This document shows positions 52,679-62,728 of a DNA stretch of 64,000 nt, one piece after another. The notes beneath the pieces are model-generated. The model saw only the letters and a list, made by a program, of their open reading frames with translations, was not told the origin of the DNA and searched no databases. Positions within the stretch are counted from its first letter, which is position 1; each line of letters opens with the position of its first letter. The DNA comes from Gp6-AA40 sp035492455 (lineage in GTDB: Bacteria > Acidobacteriota > Vicinamibacteria > Vicinamibacterales > UBA2999): assembly GCA_035492455.1 (NCBI GenBank), contig DATJJE010000051.1, forward strand, positions 58,524-122,523, in the 5' to 3' direction. A program made the position numbers and the translations under genes.

Positions 52679-52697
52679 TTGACTGAACCTCACTCAG
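52679..52697. promoter_or_regulatory. Degenerate HAIR (HspR) operator over the dnaK -35
   Basis: TTGACT-N7-ACTCAG matches the HspR consensus CTTGAGT-N7-ACTCAAG with one mismatch in each six-base core and the exact 7-base spacing. The -35 box of the dnaK promoter is the left half-site. Confidence 0.55.
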
Positions 52698-52707
52698 ATT
52701 TCATAAT
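52679..52707 (+). promoter_or_regulatory. Sigma70-type promoter of dnaK
   Basis: TTGACT (52679-52684) and CATAAT (52702-52707) with 17 bases between. It is followed by a 60-base leader that contains the hairpin at 52725-52744. Confidence 0.75.
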
Positions 52708-52724
52708 ACGACCAGCCTAAAGAT

Positions 52725-52744
52725 CGCGGACCTGAAGGTCCGCG
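52725..52744. repeat. GGACC-TGA hairpin in the dnaK leader
   Basis: CGCGGACCT-GA-AGGTCCGCG, a perfect 9-base inverted repeat, positioned between promoter and ribosome binding site; the transcript could fold in the leader. Confidence 0.75.
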
Positions 52745-52769
52745 CTGCGGCTAGAGGATCGACGACATC

Positions 52770-54703
<1,934 letters not shown>

Positions 54704-54704
<1 letters not shown>

Positions 54705-54771
54705 TTGCTGATTCGCGATTCGCGATTCGTCGTTTGAAAACGCTGATCGCGAATCACTAATCACAGATCGC
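54704..54771. repeat. Mirrored word array, GATTCG/GTGATT family
   Basis: Fills the 67-base dnaK-dnaJ gap. GATTCGCGAT occurs at 54710-54719 and 54717-54726; its complement ATCGCGAATC is at 54746-54755, followed by CACTAATCAC. The centre CGTTT-GA-AAACG (54731-54742) pairs too, so the whole array can fold. Confidence 0.8.
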
Positions 54772-55842
54772 ATGGATTTCTACGTCATCCTGGGACTCGA
54801 GCACGGCGCGACGGAGTCGGAGATCAAGCGTGCCTACCGACGCCTCGCCCGACGGTATCACCCGGACATCAACCCGGGCGACCGGACGGCGGAAGCGCGC
54901 TTTCGTCAGATCCTCGAGGCGTACGAGACGTTAATCGACCCGGCCCGACGATCGAAGTACGACTCGGGCACGCCGGTCGCCGGCCATCAGGGGCGGTCCA
55001 CCGGGTTCGAGGGCTTCGACTTTTCCGGCCGCGCGGTCGATCACGCGGCCACGTTCGGCGATCTGTTTGCCGAAGTGTTCACAGCACGCGCGGAACAGCG
55101 GCCCGCCGCCGAGCGCGGCGCGGATCTTCACCAGACGCTGTCGCTTTCATTCGAAGAAGCCTTCAACGGGACGGCGCGGACGATTACGGTGACGCGCCGC
55201 GAGACGTGCCGGGCGTGCGCGGGTACGGGGATCACGCGCGTCACGACCGGCGCCTGTCTTGTATGTCAGGGCAGCGGATCGATCCGGACGGTCCGTGGCC
55301 ACATGGTGTTTTCGCGCAGCTGTCCAGGATGCGGCGGCAGCGGGCAGCAGCGGCCGCGTGCGTGCGAGCCGTGCAGTGGGGCAGGACAGTTGACGCGCGC
55401 AGAGGCGGTACAGGTGCGACTTCCCGCCGGTGTCGCCGACGGCGAACGCGTGCGTGTGGCCGGCAAAGGCAACTCCGGGCTGCGCGGCGGCGAGCCGGGT
55501 GATCTCTACATCACGATGCACGTGGCCGCGCATCCGATGTATCGCCGCGAAGGCGACGATCTGTTCATCAGCGTACCGATCGCCATTCACGAGGCGGGCC
55601 TCGGCGCGCGGATCGATGTGCCCACGCCTGACGGCGGCGCGAAGGTTCGCATTCCGCCCGGCACGCAATCCGGCCAGCGCTTCAGGCTGAGGGAGCGGGG
55701 TGTCGCGTCGAAACGCGACGGTCGCCGCGGCGATCTCGTCGTGGAAGTCAGGCTCGTCCTGCCGAAGCTGCTCGATGAGCGCTCGAAGCAGCTGCTGCGC
55801 GAGTTCGGCCGCATCAATGGAGAGAACGTCAGGACTGAATGA
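54772..55842 (+). CDS. dnaJ: Chaperone protein DnaJ
   Basis: 356 residues. J domain with HPD at 30-32 (YHPDINPGD), a short Gly/Phe region, four CxxCxGxG zinc modules (CRACAGTG, CLVCQGSG, CPGCGGSG, CEPCSGAG) and a C-terminal substrate-binding domain (VRLPAGVADGERVRVAGKGNSG). It stimulates DnaK ATPase and delivers substrates. It overlaps hspR by 4 bases (ATGA). Confidence 0.95.
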   Translation: MDFYVILGLEHGATESEIKRAYRRLARRYHPDINPGDRTAEARFRQILEAYETLIDPARRSKYDSGTPVAGHQGRSTGFEGFDFSGRAVDHAATFGDLFAEVFTARAEQRPAAERGADLHQTLSLSFEEAFNGTARTITVTRRETCRACAGTGITRVTTGACLVCQGSGSIRTVRGHMVFSRSCPGCGGSGQQRPRACEPCSGAGQLTRAEAVQVRLPAGVADGERVRVAGKGNSGLRGGEPGDLYITMHVAAHPMYRREGDDLFISVPIAIHEAGLGARIDVPTPDGGAKVRIPPGTQSGQRFRLRERGVASKRDGRRGDLVVEVRLVLPKLLDERSKQLLREFGRINGENVRTE

Positions 55843-56279
55843 TGGCGAAGCGACCTGGCGGCAAGGCCTACTACATGATCAGCGCGGTGTCGCAGAAGTA
55901 CAACATCCATCCGCAGACACTGCGCCTCTACGAGCGCGAGGGGCTGCTCAAGCCATCACGCACGGAAGGAAACACGCGCCTCTATTCCGAAGAGGACCTC
56001 GAGCAGCTCGAAACGATCCTGACGTTGACACGCGATCTCGGCGTCAACCTCGCCGGCGTGGAAATCATCCTGAACATGCGGCGCAAGATCGAACAGATGC
56101 AGGGCGAGGTGAACGAATTCATGGATTACGTGAAGCGTGAGCTCGCGCGCGGCATCGACGACTGGGAGCAGCGTCTCGGCACTGCGCTTGTCAAGTCTTC
56201 ACCAACCGATCTCGTACGTCGTACGCAGCCACCCGTTCAGGCTGACGCCCAAACCGAGAAGACGAAGATGAAGAAATGA
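55839..56279 (+). CDS. hspR: HspR, MerR-family heat-shock repressor
   Basis: 146 residues. The MerR helix-turn-helix (MISAVSQKYNIHPQTLRLYEREGLLKPSRTEGNTRLYSEEDLEQL) is followed by a coiled-coil dimer region and a Lys-rich tail. In actinobacteria HspR with DnaK represses the dnaK operon at HAIR sites; such a site, degenerate, overlies the dnaK promoter here. Overlap with dnaJ supports one operon. ATG 55842 is a close alternative start. Confidence 0.88.
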   Translation: MMAKRPGGKAYYMISAVSQKYNIHPQTLRLYEREGLLKPSRTEGNTRLYSEEDLEQLETILTLTRDLGVNLAGVEIILNMRRKIEQMQGEVNEFMDYVKRELARGIDDWEQRLGTALVKSSPTDLVRRTQPPVQADAQTEKTKMKK

Positions 56280-56345
56280 TTTGTGATTAGTGATTCGTGA
56301 TTTGAAACTAAAAATCACAAATCACAAATCACAAATCGCAAATGA
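56278..56345. repeat. Mirrored word array, GTGATT then AATCAC
   Basis: Begins at the hspR stop (TGATT). GTGATTAGTGATTCGTGATT (56284-56303) is followed by a centre of about 10 bases and then four AATCAC-type copies to about 56343. Same word family as the arrays at 26629 and 54704. Confidence 0.85.
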
Positions 56346-56354
56346 TCGGTTACG

Positions 56355-57251
56355 ATGCAGTCCGTGCCGTGTCCGATCTGCGACGATGCCGGATGGAAAA
56401 CGATTGAAGTCGACGGCGTCTCGCGGGTCACACGCTGCGACTGCTGGCATCAGCGCAGCTTCGAGGCGCTACTGAAGAGCGCACGCATTCCCCGCCGGTA
56501 TCTCCACTGCGAGTTCTCAAATTTCGAGAGGCATACTGACAGCCAAATCGATGCGTTTCGACGCGCCGTTCGCATCATGGAAGATTTTCCCGTTAATGAG
56601 AAGGGTCTGCTTCTCTACGGTGATAACGGTGTTGGCAAGACGCACTTGGCGGTTGCGCTCCTCAGAGAAACCATTCGACGCAAGGCAGCCCGGGGTGTGT
56701 TTTACGAAACCGCGGAACTGCTGAAGCTCGTTCGCAATACGTATAACAGCAGTGTCGAGGCCACGGAACTTGAAGTTCTCGAGCCGGTCCTGCATGCCGA
56801 TATCTTGGTGCTGGATGACCTCGGTCGTGAGAACAAGTCTGCGTGGGTAGAGGAGATGCTCGGGATAGTTATCAACACGCGCTACAACGAGCGTCGCCTC
56901 ACGGTGTGCACGTCGAACCTACTTGACATTGACAACACTGAGCCGAACTCTTTCGCTTTCCAGCTAGGGTTGCGGATTCGGTCTCGACTGAAGGAAATGT
57001 GTCAATGGGTTCGCATGGACGGCGTGGACACTCGGGACGTCGGCCCGCATCCGACAGCTAACGACATTACGGAGTGGGAGAGAAGTTCACCTGGTTCACC
57101 CAAGAACCGTTTGACGCGCAAACAACAAGATGACGCTCGCGCCCGCAATTCGCTGCCCCAGAAGACCGGTGGTCAAGCGCGCGCCCAGCTGAAGACTCGT
57201 GACGGCAAGGCCGACCTCAAGTGGCCGGGCGGTCGCGCCGGAAGTCAGTAG
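56355..57251 (+). CDS. DnaC-like AAA+ ATPase with N-terminal zinc finger
   Basis: 298 residues. Four cysteines (CPICD at 6-9, CDC at 28-30) form a likely zinc finger, then the AAA+ core with Walker A GDNGVGKTH (89-97), Walker B DILVLDDLG (149-157) and a sensor region (VCTSNL). This is the IstB/DnaC type that loads replicative helicase or helps transposases. No helicase, phage or transposase gene is adjacent. Its codon use is visibly less GC-rich than the flanks, which hints at transfer. The C-terminal 70 residues are basic and disordered; the stop lies just before hemW. Confidence 0.82.
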   Translation: MQSVPCPICDDAGWKTIEVDGVSRVTRCDCWHQRSFEALLKSARIPRRYLHCEFSNFERHTDSQIDAFRRAVRIMEDFPVNEKGLLLYGDNGVGKTHLAVALLRETIRRKAARGVFYETAELLKLVRNTYNSSVEATELEVLEPVLHADILVLDDLGRENKSAWVEEMLGIVINTRYNERRLTVCTSNLLDIDNTEPNSFAFQLGLRIRSRLKEMCQWVRMDGVDTRDVGPHPTANDITEWERSSPGSPKNRLTRKQQDDARARNSLPQKTGGQARAQLKTRDGKADLKWPGGRAGSQ

Positions 57252-57282
57252 CCTGACGCCTCGAGCCGGTAGACTGAAAGTA

Positions 57283-58413
57283 GTGCTCGGCCTCTACGTC
57301 CACATCCCGTTCTGCTCGGCCATCTGCAACTACTGCAACTTCAATCGAGGTCTGTTCGACGAAGCGCTGAAACAGCAGTACGTGCGCGCGCTGCAGCAGG
57401 CCATCGCAAGGCAGGGCGACGGGTCGCCTGCCGACACGATCTACTTCGGCGGCGGTACGCCATCGCTGCTGGAGCCGTCGGAAATCGGCGCGATCATCGA
57501 GGAGTGTCAGCGTGCCTTCCAGGTGACGCGAGATGCCGAGATCACCATGGAGGCCAATCCCGAGACCGTCACACCCGAGCGCCTGGCCGGCTTCCGTGCC
57601 GCGGGTGTCAATCGACTCAGCTACGGCGTGCAGTCCTTTCGCGACGAGGAGCTGCAGCGCCTCAGCCGCCTCCACTCCGCATCGCGCGCTGGCGACGCCT
57701 TCGCCATGGCCCGCGCCGCCGGCTTCGACAATATCTCGCTCGACCTGATGATGTGGCTTCCACAGCAGACGGTGGGGCAATGGCTGGAATCCGTTGACGC
57801 GCTCATCGCGCTCGGCCCGGAGCACGCCTCGCTCTACATTCTGGAGCTCTATCCCAACGCGCCGCTTCGCGACACGATGGCGCGTGCGCAGTGGTCGCTC
57901 GCTCCAGACGATGACGCGGCGGAGATGTATCTGCAGGCGATGGCTCGTCTCGATGCGGCGGGGTACGAGCAGTACGAGATCTCGAATGTCGCCAGGCCCG
58001 GTCGCGAGTCGCGTCACAACTTGAAGTACTGGACCGACGGCGAGTGGCTTGGCTTCGGATGCGGAGCGCATTCCACCCGACGAGCTGTCCGCTGGAAGAA
58101 CCTCTCGTCAACGACCGAGTACATCGCGGCTGTCGTGTCAGGAGGTCAGACGGCCGTGGATCGGCGCGAGCTGACCGAACGTGAGGCGCTCGAAGAGGCA
58201 CTGTTTACAGGCTTGCGGCTCGTTGGCGGAGTCGACGTGGATACCGTGAGGACCCGATATCGGGCGGATATCTGGACGTTGTATGGTGAAGGCCTGGAGC
58301 GGTTCCGCGAGGCAGGCCTGTTGATCTATGATGGGCGCCTTTTGCGACTCTCGAGGGCAGGAATGCTTCTTGCCAACGAGATCATGTCCGAGTTCGTTTC
58401 CGTGGTAGATTAA
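57283..58413 (+). CDS. hemW: HemW-like radical SAM protein (heme chaperone)
   Basis: 376 residues from GTG 57283. The radical SAM motif CSAICNYCNF lies near the N-terminus, then IYFGGGTPSLLEP, EANPETVTPERL and NRLSYGVQSFRDEEL. The Phe after the last Cys (CxxxCxxCxF) and the HemW-type C-terminal domain favour the heme-trafficking protein over coproporphyrinogen dehydrogenase. An upstream in-frame ATG at 57199 would add 28 residues inside the preceding gene and is less likely. Confidence 0.88.
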   Translation: MLGLYVHIPFCSAICNYCNFNRGLFDEALKQQYVRALQQAIARQGDGSPADTIYFGGGTPSLLEPSEIGAIIEECQRAFQVTRDAEITMEANPETVTPERLAGFRAAGVNRLSYGVQSFRDEELQRLSRLHSASRAGDAFAMARAAGFDNISLDLMMWLPQQTVGQWLESVDALIALGPEHASLYILELYPNAPLRDTMARAQWSLAPDDDAAEMYLQAMARLDAAGYEQYEISNVARPGRESRHNLKYWTDGEWLGFGCGAHSTRRAVRWKNLSSTTEYIAAVVSGGQTAVDRRELTEREALEEALFTGLRLVGGVDVDTVRTRYRADIWTLYGEGLERFREAGLLIYDGRLLRLSRAGMLLANEIMSEFVSVVD

Positions 58414-58437
58414 CGGCCTTTCCGAGGAGGCTCGAAG

Positions 58438-58905
58438 ATGCGACGACTGTCCGGCGTTCTGTTGGCGTGTGCGATGTTTCTCATACCGGCGTTTTCGCAC
58501 GGACACGGCGACCTGTACGCGCAGCAGCCGCCGCAGAAAACGACCTTCACCGGCGACGTCGTCGTGATGGCGTATGCGATCAATCCCGACAAGACAGCAG
58601 ATTACGAGAAGGTCATCGCCCAGTTGAAGGATGCGCTCTCGAAATCGGAAGCGCCCGAGGCGAAGCAGCAGCTGGCCGGGTGGAAGGTCATCAAGAACGC
58701 GATGCCGAATCCGGACGGCTCGATCGTCTACATCCACATCATCTCGCCCGTCGTCAAGGATGCGGATTACTCGATCATGAACAACATCTATACGGCGGTG
58801 AAGGATCCCGCCGCGGCCAAAGCAGTATTCGACATGTATCGCGGCGCGATGAAGCAGGCGCTCTTCGTCATCCAGGGGCCGCTCGTCAACGATCTCTCGA
58901 AATGA
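58438..58905 (+). CDS. Secreted protein, paralogue of 59005-59595
   Basis: 155 residues after a GAGGAGG site. Signal peptide ends near LYAQ. The domain (VVVMAYAINPDKTADYEKVIAQLKDAL...GWKVIKNAMPNPDGSIVYIHIISPVVKDADYS) aligns over its length with the downstream gene. The alternating strand/helix pattern suggests a small alpha/beta sandwich. Function unknown. Confidence 0.75.
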   Translation: MRRLSGVLLACAMFLIPAFSHGHGDLYAQQPPQKTTFTGDVVVMAYAINPDKTADYEKVIAQLKDALSKSEAPEAKQQLAGWKVIKNAMPNPDGSIVYIHIISPVVKDADYSIMNNIYTAVKDPAAAKAVFDMYRGAMKQALFVIQGPLVNDLSK

Positions 58906-58911
58906 TGCACT

Positions 58912-58933
58912 GGGCGGACCTGACGGTCTGCCC
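58912..58933. repeat. GGACC-TGA hairpin, imperfect
   Basis: GGGCGGACC-TGAC-GGTCTGCCC: 9-base arms with one mismatch (T for C in the right arm). Lies 7 bases after the stop at 58905. Matches the family core GCGGACCTGAAGGTCCGC with two substitutions. Confidence 0.6.
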
Positions 58934-59004
58934 TGCAGTGGCGAGCCACAGCTGTTCAAGAGCCACGGACGCGCACGCGCCCGTGGCTCTTTGCATTTAC
59001 ACTG

Positions 59005-59595
59005 ATGGCAATGCTTGTCCCGATTGCTCTCGCGCTCGCGCTCCAGGGCGCGACGCCGACGCCGCAAGGCGCCGTGCAGCCGCAACAGACGTCGCCGCTT
59101 CCCGGGCCCACGCCACCGACGCCAACCGCCCCGCCCGCGCCGGCTCCGCCACCGGGCCAAAGCGTTGTCTCACCGCCGCCGATGGGGCGCGTCTTCGCCT
59201 CCGACCACGGCATCATCTTCAACGCGATCCGTCCCGACAAAGTGATGGACTTCGAGACGGTGATCGCGAAGCTGCGCGCGGCGCTTACCAACTCGAAAGA
59301 CCCAGTGCGCAACCAGCAGGGGTGGGGCTGGAAGGTCTACAAGGCGGCCGAGCCGGGCCCCAACGGCAGCGTGCTCTACGTGTTCGTGATGGATCCTGCC
59401 GTGAAGGGCGCCGACTACGGCGTCGCGAAGATTCTTGCCGAAGCGTATCCGAGCGAGATCATGGACCTGTATCGCATGTATACCGGCGCGTTTGCCGCGG
59501 CAGGACAGACGCTGATCAATCTGCAGCCGGTCGGATCAGAACCCCAGGGTAATCCCGGCGTACAAACGCTGGACGGTCGAACGCCAAGTCGGTAG
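59005..59595 (+). CDS. Secreted protein with Pro-rich linker, paralogue of 58438
   Basis: 196 residues, possible signal (LVPIALALALQG), a long Pro/Ala linker, then a domain (IIFNAIRPDKVMDFETVIAKLRAALTNS...GWGWKVYKAAEPGPNGSVLYVFVMDPAVKGADYG) paralogous to the gene upstream. The final 20 residues (codons at 59536-59592) read across the opposite-strand barrel gene and look like run-on sequence. Function unknown. Confidence 0.72.
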   Translation: MAMLVPIALALALQGATPTPQGAVQPQQTSPLPGPTPPTPTAPPAPAPPPGQSVVSPPPMGRVFASDHGIIFNAIRPDKVMDFETVIAKLRAALTNSKDPVRNQQGWGWKVYKAAEPGPNGSVLYVFVMDPAVKGADYGVAKILAEAYPSEIMDLYRMYTGAFAAAGQTLINLQPVGSEPQGNPGVQTLDGRTPSR

Positions 59596-60060
59596 TGGCT
59601 TGTCGCCGAGCAGCTTGAAGATGCGGTAGTCGACCCGCGCCTTCAGCGGACCGAGCAGCGAAATCTTCACGCCTCCTCCCGTGTTCGACGTAACCCCGGT
59701 CTTCGTCACCTCCTGCGGCAGCCCCGCCGTCCTCTTCTCGCGATAAATCCCGCCACCGGTTGTCGCATAAAACTGCAGCCCCGCAATCGCAATGGGCGTC
59801 TGCACGTAGACGTTGCCGACGCCGGTCTTCAGCGACGGGCCGAAATGCTCTTCGTCTTCGCCCGCCGCTGCGTACTCGAACTCGACACCGACGATGACCA
59901 CGCCTGCGCCGATGGCGAAGCCCTTCGTCGTCTGTGGCGACGCGTTCGTTGCGTCGGATGGGTTGACGGTGCCGATGAACAGTGTCCCGTCGGCAAATGC
60001 CGGCCTCGCCCATGCGGCCATGAGCAAAACGAGCAGCGGGAGAACGCGGAAGAGTCGCAC
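59536..60060 (-). CDS. Small outer-membrane beta-barrel protein
   Basis: 174 residues from GTG 60060, which gives a clean signal peptide (VLPLLVLLMAAWARPAFA). Alternating strands (FAIGAGVVIVGVEFEYAA, KTGVGNVYVQTPIAIAG, LKARVDYRIFK) end in YAGITLGF, the terminal Phe signal recognised by the BAM machinery. Probably an 8-strand barrel. It overlaps the convergent upstream gene by 60 bases. Function unknown. Confidence 0.75.
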   Translation of the reverse strand: MRLFRVLPLLVLLMAAWARPAFADGTLFIGTVNPSDATNASPQTTKGFAIGAGVVIVGVEFEYAAAGEDEEHFGPSLKTGVGNVYVQTPIAIAGLQFYATTGGGIYREKRTAGLPQEVTKTGVTSNTGGGVKISLLGPLKARVDYRIFKLLGDKPLPTWRSTVQRLYAGITLGF

Positions 60061-60087
60061 ACCCGAATGATACGATCGGATGCGTCG

Positions 60088-61260
60088 ATGAAGTTCGAAT
60101 TCACGTCGGATCAGGAGCTGCTGCGTCGCAGCGTGCGCGAATTCGCCGAATCGGAGCTGCGTCCGCACATCCGCGAGTGGGATGAGGCGCAGCAGTTCCC
60201 GCGCGAGCTGCTGTCGAAGCTGGCGGCGCTCGGCCTGATGGGAATTCAGTTTCCAGAGGAGTTCGGCGGGGCGGCGATGTCCACGGTCGATTACTGCATC
60301 TGCATCGAGGAGCTGGCCCGGGTCGATCCCTCGGTGTCGCTGACCGTCGCTGCGCACAACGGGCTTGGCGCCGCGCACATCGCGATGTTCGGCAGCGACG
60401 ATCAGAAGCGTAAATATCTGACGCCGCTGGCGCGCGGTGAGAAGCTGGCCGCCTGGGGCCTGACCGAAGCGTCGTCCGGCAGCGACGCCGCCGCCATGCG
60501 TACCACCGCGGTGCGCGAGGGCGACTGCTGGGTGATCAACGGGACCAAGCAGTTCATCACTCACGGGCGAAGCGGCGATCTGATCGTGGTGACGGCAGTC
60601 ACCAACAAATCGAAAGGCAGCCGCGGCATCAGCGCGTTCGTCGTCGAGCGCGGGACCGCCGGTTTTCGCGCCGGTAAGAAGGAGGACAAGCTCGGCATGC
60701 GTGCGAGCGAGACGAGCGAAGTCATCTTCGAGAATTGCCGCGTGCCGCGCTCGCAGATGGTGGGACAGGAAGATCAGGGTTTCATCAACGCACTACAGGT
60801 GCTTGATGCCGGCCGCATCGGCATCGCCGCGCTTGCGGTCGGTCTGGCACAGGGCGCGTACGAAGCGGCGCGGCGGTATGCGTTCGAGCGCAAGCAGTTC
60901 GGCCAGCCGATCGGCACGTTCCAGAGCATCCGCGCCAAGTTGGTGGACAACGCGATCCGCATCCAGGCGGCGCGCTTGTTGACCTACCGCGCGGCGTCCA
61001 TGAAACATGCGGGGCGCCGCACGACACTCGCAGCGGCGATGGCGAAGCTCTATTCGAGCGAGATCGCGGTGCGCGCGTCGGAGGACGGCGTACAGATTCA
61101 CGGCGGCTACGGATTCGTGAAGGACTACCCGGCGGAAAAATACTTCCGCGACGTCAAGCTGACCACCATCGGCGAAGGCACAAGTGAAATACAACGGCTG
61201 GTGATCGCGCGCCAACTCATGCATCAGCCTTCGCCTCCGGCAACGACGAGACAGGGCTGA
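60088..61260 (+). CDS. Acyl-CoA dehydrogenase
   Basis: 390 residues from ATG 60088. Signatures of the FAD-dependent family: WGLTEASSGSDAAAMRTTA, GRSGDLIVVTAV, QFGQPIGTFQSIRAKLVDNAI and the C-terminal VQIHGGYGFVKDYPAEKYFRDVKLTTIGEGTSEIQ. The YPAEKYFRD end fits short/branched-chain or butyryl-type enzymes, and the catalytic Glu in IGEGTSE. It oxidises an acyl-CoA, passing electrons to ETF. It overlaps the MeaB fusion by one base, consistent with a propionate or branched-chain route. Confidence 0.92.
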   Translation: MKFEFTSDQELLRRSVREFAESELRPHIREWDEAQQFPRELLSKLAALGLMGIQFPEEFGGAAMSTVDYCICIEELARVDPSVSLTVAAHNGLGAAHIAMFGSDDQKRKYLTPLARGEKLAAWGLTEASSGSDAAAMRTTAVREGDCWVINGTKQFITHGRSGDLIVVTAVTNKSKGSRGISAFVVERGTAGFRAGKKEDKLGMRASETSEVIFENCRVPRSQMVGQEDQGFINALQVLDAGRIGIAALAVGLAQGAYEAARRYAFERKQFGQPIGTFQSIRAKLVDNAIRIQAARLLTYRAASMKHAGRRTTLAAAMAKLYSSEIAVRASEDGVQIHGGYGFVKDYPAEKYFRDVKLTTIGEGTSEIQRLVIARQLMHQPSPPATTRQG

Positions 61261-62648
61261 TGAGCCTCGCGGAACGCGTATTCGCGGGCGACGCGCGGGC
61301 GATCGCGCGCGCGATTTCGCTCATCGAAGACGAATCGACCGCCGGTGCGGAGCTCGTTCGCGAGATCTATCGGCGCACCGGGCGTGCCTACCTGATCGGT
61401 GTGACCGGTCCGCCCGGGGCGGGCAAGAGCACGCTCGTCGATCGAATGATCGCGGAGCTTCGCAAGGCCGGCCAGTCCGTCGGCATCATCGCTGTGGATC
61501 CAACGAGTCCCTACTCGGGAGGCGCCATTCTCGGCGATCGCGTCCGCATGGCTGCGCACTTCGGTGACGACGGTGTCTTCATCCGCAGCATGGCGACCCG
61601 TGGGCATCTCGGCGGCCTGGCGCGCGCGACGAGCGAGGTAGCGCTCGTTCTCGACGCGTCCGGCAAGGACATCGTCATCATCGAGACCGTTGGCGTCGGT
61701 CAGGACGAGGTCGACATCGTGCGTACCGCGGATATTTCGATCGTGGTGCTGGTACCCGGCACTGGCGACGAGGTCCAGGCGCTCAAGGCCGGCATCATGG
61801 AAATTGCCGACATCTTCGTGGTCAACAAAGCAGATCGGGAGGGCGCCGATCGTCTGGCGCAATCCGTCGCCGCGATGCTCGCTCTCAGCAGCGCAGGCCC
61901 CCCGGGTCCGCGAGAGGGATGGCGACCGCCGATCCTGAAGACGGAGGCGACGTCAGGCGTGGGCGTTCCGCAGCTGATGCAGACGATCGAAGAGTTCCGC
62001 GCGCATTCGGCGGCGACGCGCGCCACCCGACAGCGCGCCCGCCAGGAATATCGCCTGCGCGATCTGCTCTCGCATCGCTTCATGCATCTCGTCGAGGAGT
62101 CTCTGCCTGACGGCGAGCTCGAGCGAATCGTCGACGGGATCGCGGCTCGAAAGGTCGATCCTTATTCCGCGGCTTCGGCGATCCTCAAGACCGTATGTGG
62201 GACGAGGCCAGCGACGAGCGCGGCGGCCGCGAGTCGCGGACGCGCCCGCACCAAGGCCGTCCTGGATCACGTTGGCATTGCGGTCCAGGATATTGACAAG
62301 GCGCTCGCTTTCTTTCGCGATGCGCTCGGCCTTGACGTCGAGATGCCGGAGGAGGTCGCTTCGCAGCGGGTGCGGGCGCATTTCATTCCGGTCGGCGAGT
62401 CCGCGATCGAGCTGCTCGAGGCGACCGCGAACGACTCACCCATCACGAAATACGTCGAGAAGCGCGGCCCCGGCATGCATCACATCACGCTGCGTGTCGA
62501 CGATATCCGCGCCGTGCTCGATCAGCTGAAGGCGCGCGGCGTGCGGCTGGTCGACGAGCAGCCGCGACCCGGTGCGGAAGGCTCGCTCGTGGCGTTCATT
62601 CATCCGTCGGCGGCGCATGGTGTGCTGGTGGAGCTGAAACAAAAGTAA
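61260..62648 (+). CDS. Fusion of MeaB GTPase and methylmalonyl-CoA epimerase
   Basis: 462 residues in one frame. Residues 1-310 are the G3E GTPase MeaB: Walker A GPPGAGKS (50-57), VDPTSP, ETVGVGQ (142-148), NKAD (189-192); it assists B12 loading and protects methylmalonyl-CoA mutase. After an Ala-rich linker (311-332), residues 333-462 are a complete epimerase of the VOC fold (LDHVGIAVQDIDKALAFF, IELLEA, GMHHITLRVDDI, GVLVELKQK) with metal ligands at H337, H408 and E458 by family position. Epimerase makes the mutase substrate, so both functions serve the same pathway. The mutase is not in view. ATG 61260 is certain from overlap. Confidence 0.92.
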   Translation: MSLAERVFAGDARAIARAISLIEDESTAGAELVREIYRRTGRAYLIGVTGPPGAGKSTLVDRMIAELRKAGQSVGIIAVDPTSPYSGGAILGDRVRMAAHFGDDGVFIRSMATRGHLGGLARATSEVALVLDASGKDIVIIETVGVGQDEVDIVRTADISIVVLVPGTGDEVQALKAGIMEIADIFVVNKADREGADRLAQSVAAMLALSSAGPPGPREGWRPPILKTEATSGVGVPQLMQTIEEFRAHSAATRATRQRARQEYRLRDLLSHRFMHLVEESLPDGELERIVDGIAARKVDPYSAASAILKTVCGTRPATSAAAASRGRARTKAVLDHVGIAVQDIDKALAFFRDALGLDVEMPEEVASQRVRAHFIPVGESAIELLEATANDSPITKYVEKRGPGMHHITLRVDDIRAVLDQLKARGVRLVDEQPRPGAEGSLVAFIHPSAAHGVLVELKQK

Positions 62649-62725
62649 AATCCCAACTCCCAGATCCAAAAACCCACATCCCAACGGATCCGGCTCCCGA
62701 ATCCCGGATCCCGATACGCGAGACA
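62649..62725. repeat. ATCCC-type word repeat
   Basis: The gap to mtnP is nearly all variants of TCCCA, TCCCG and GATCC. Unlike the other arrays, most words face one way, with only a short inverted part (GGATCCGG). Listed as a possible fifth dialect of the array family. Confidence 0.5.
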
Positions 62726-62728
62726 GAA

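Noticed and set aside
56355..57251. Insertion sequence helper (IstB)
   Set aside because: No IstA-type transposase or terminal inverted repeats flank it.
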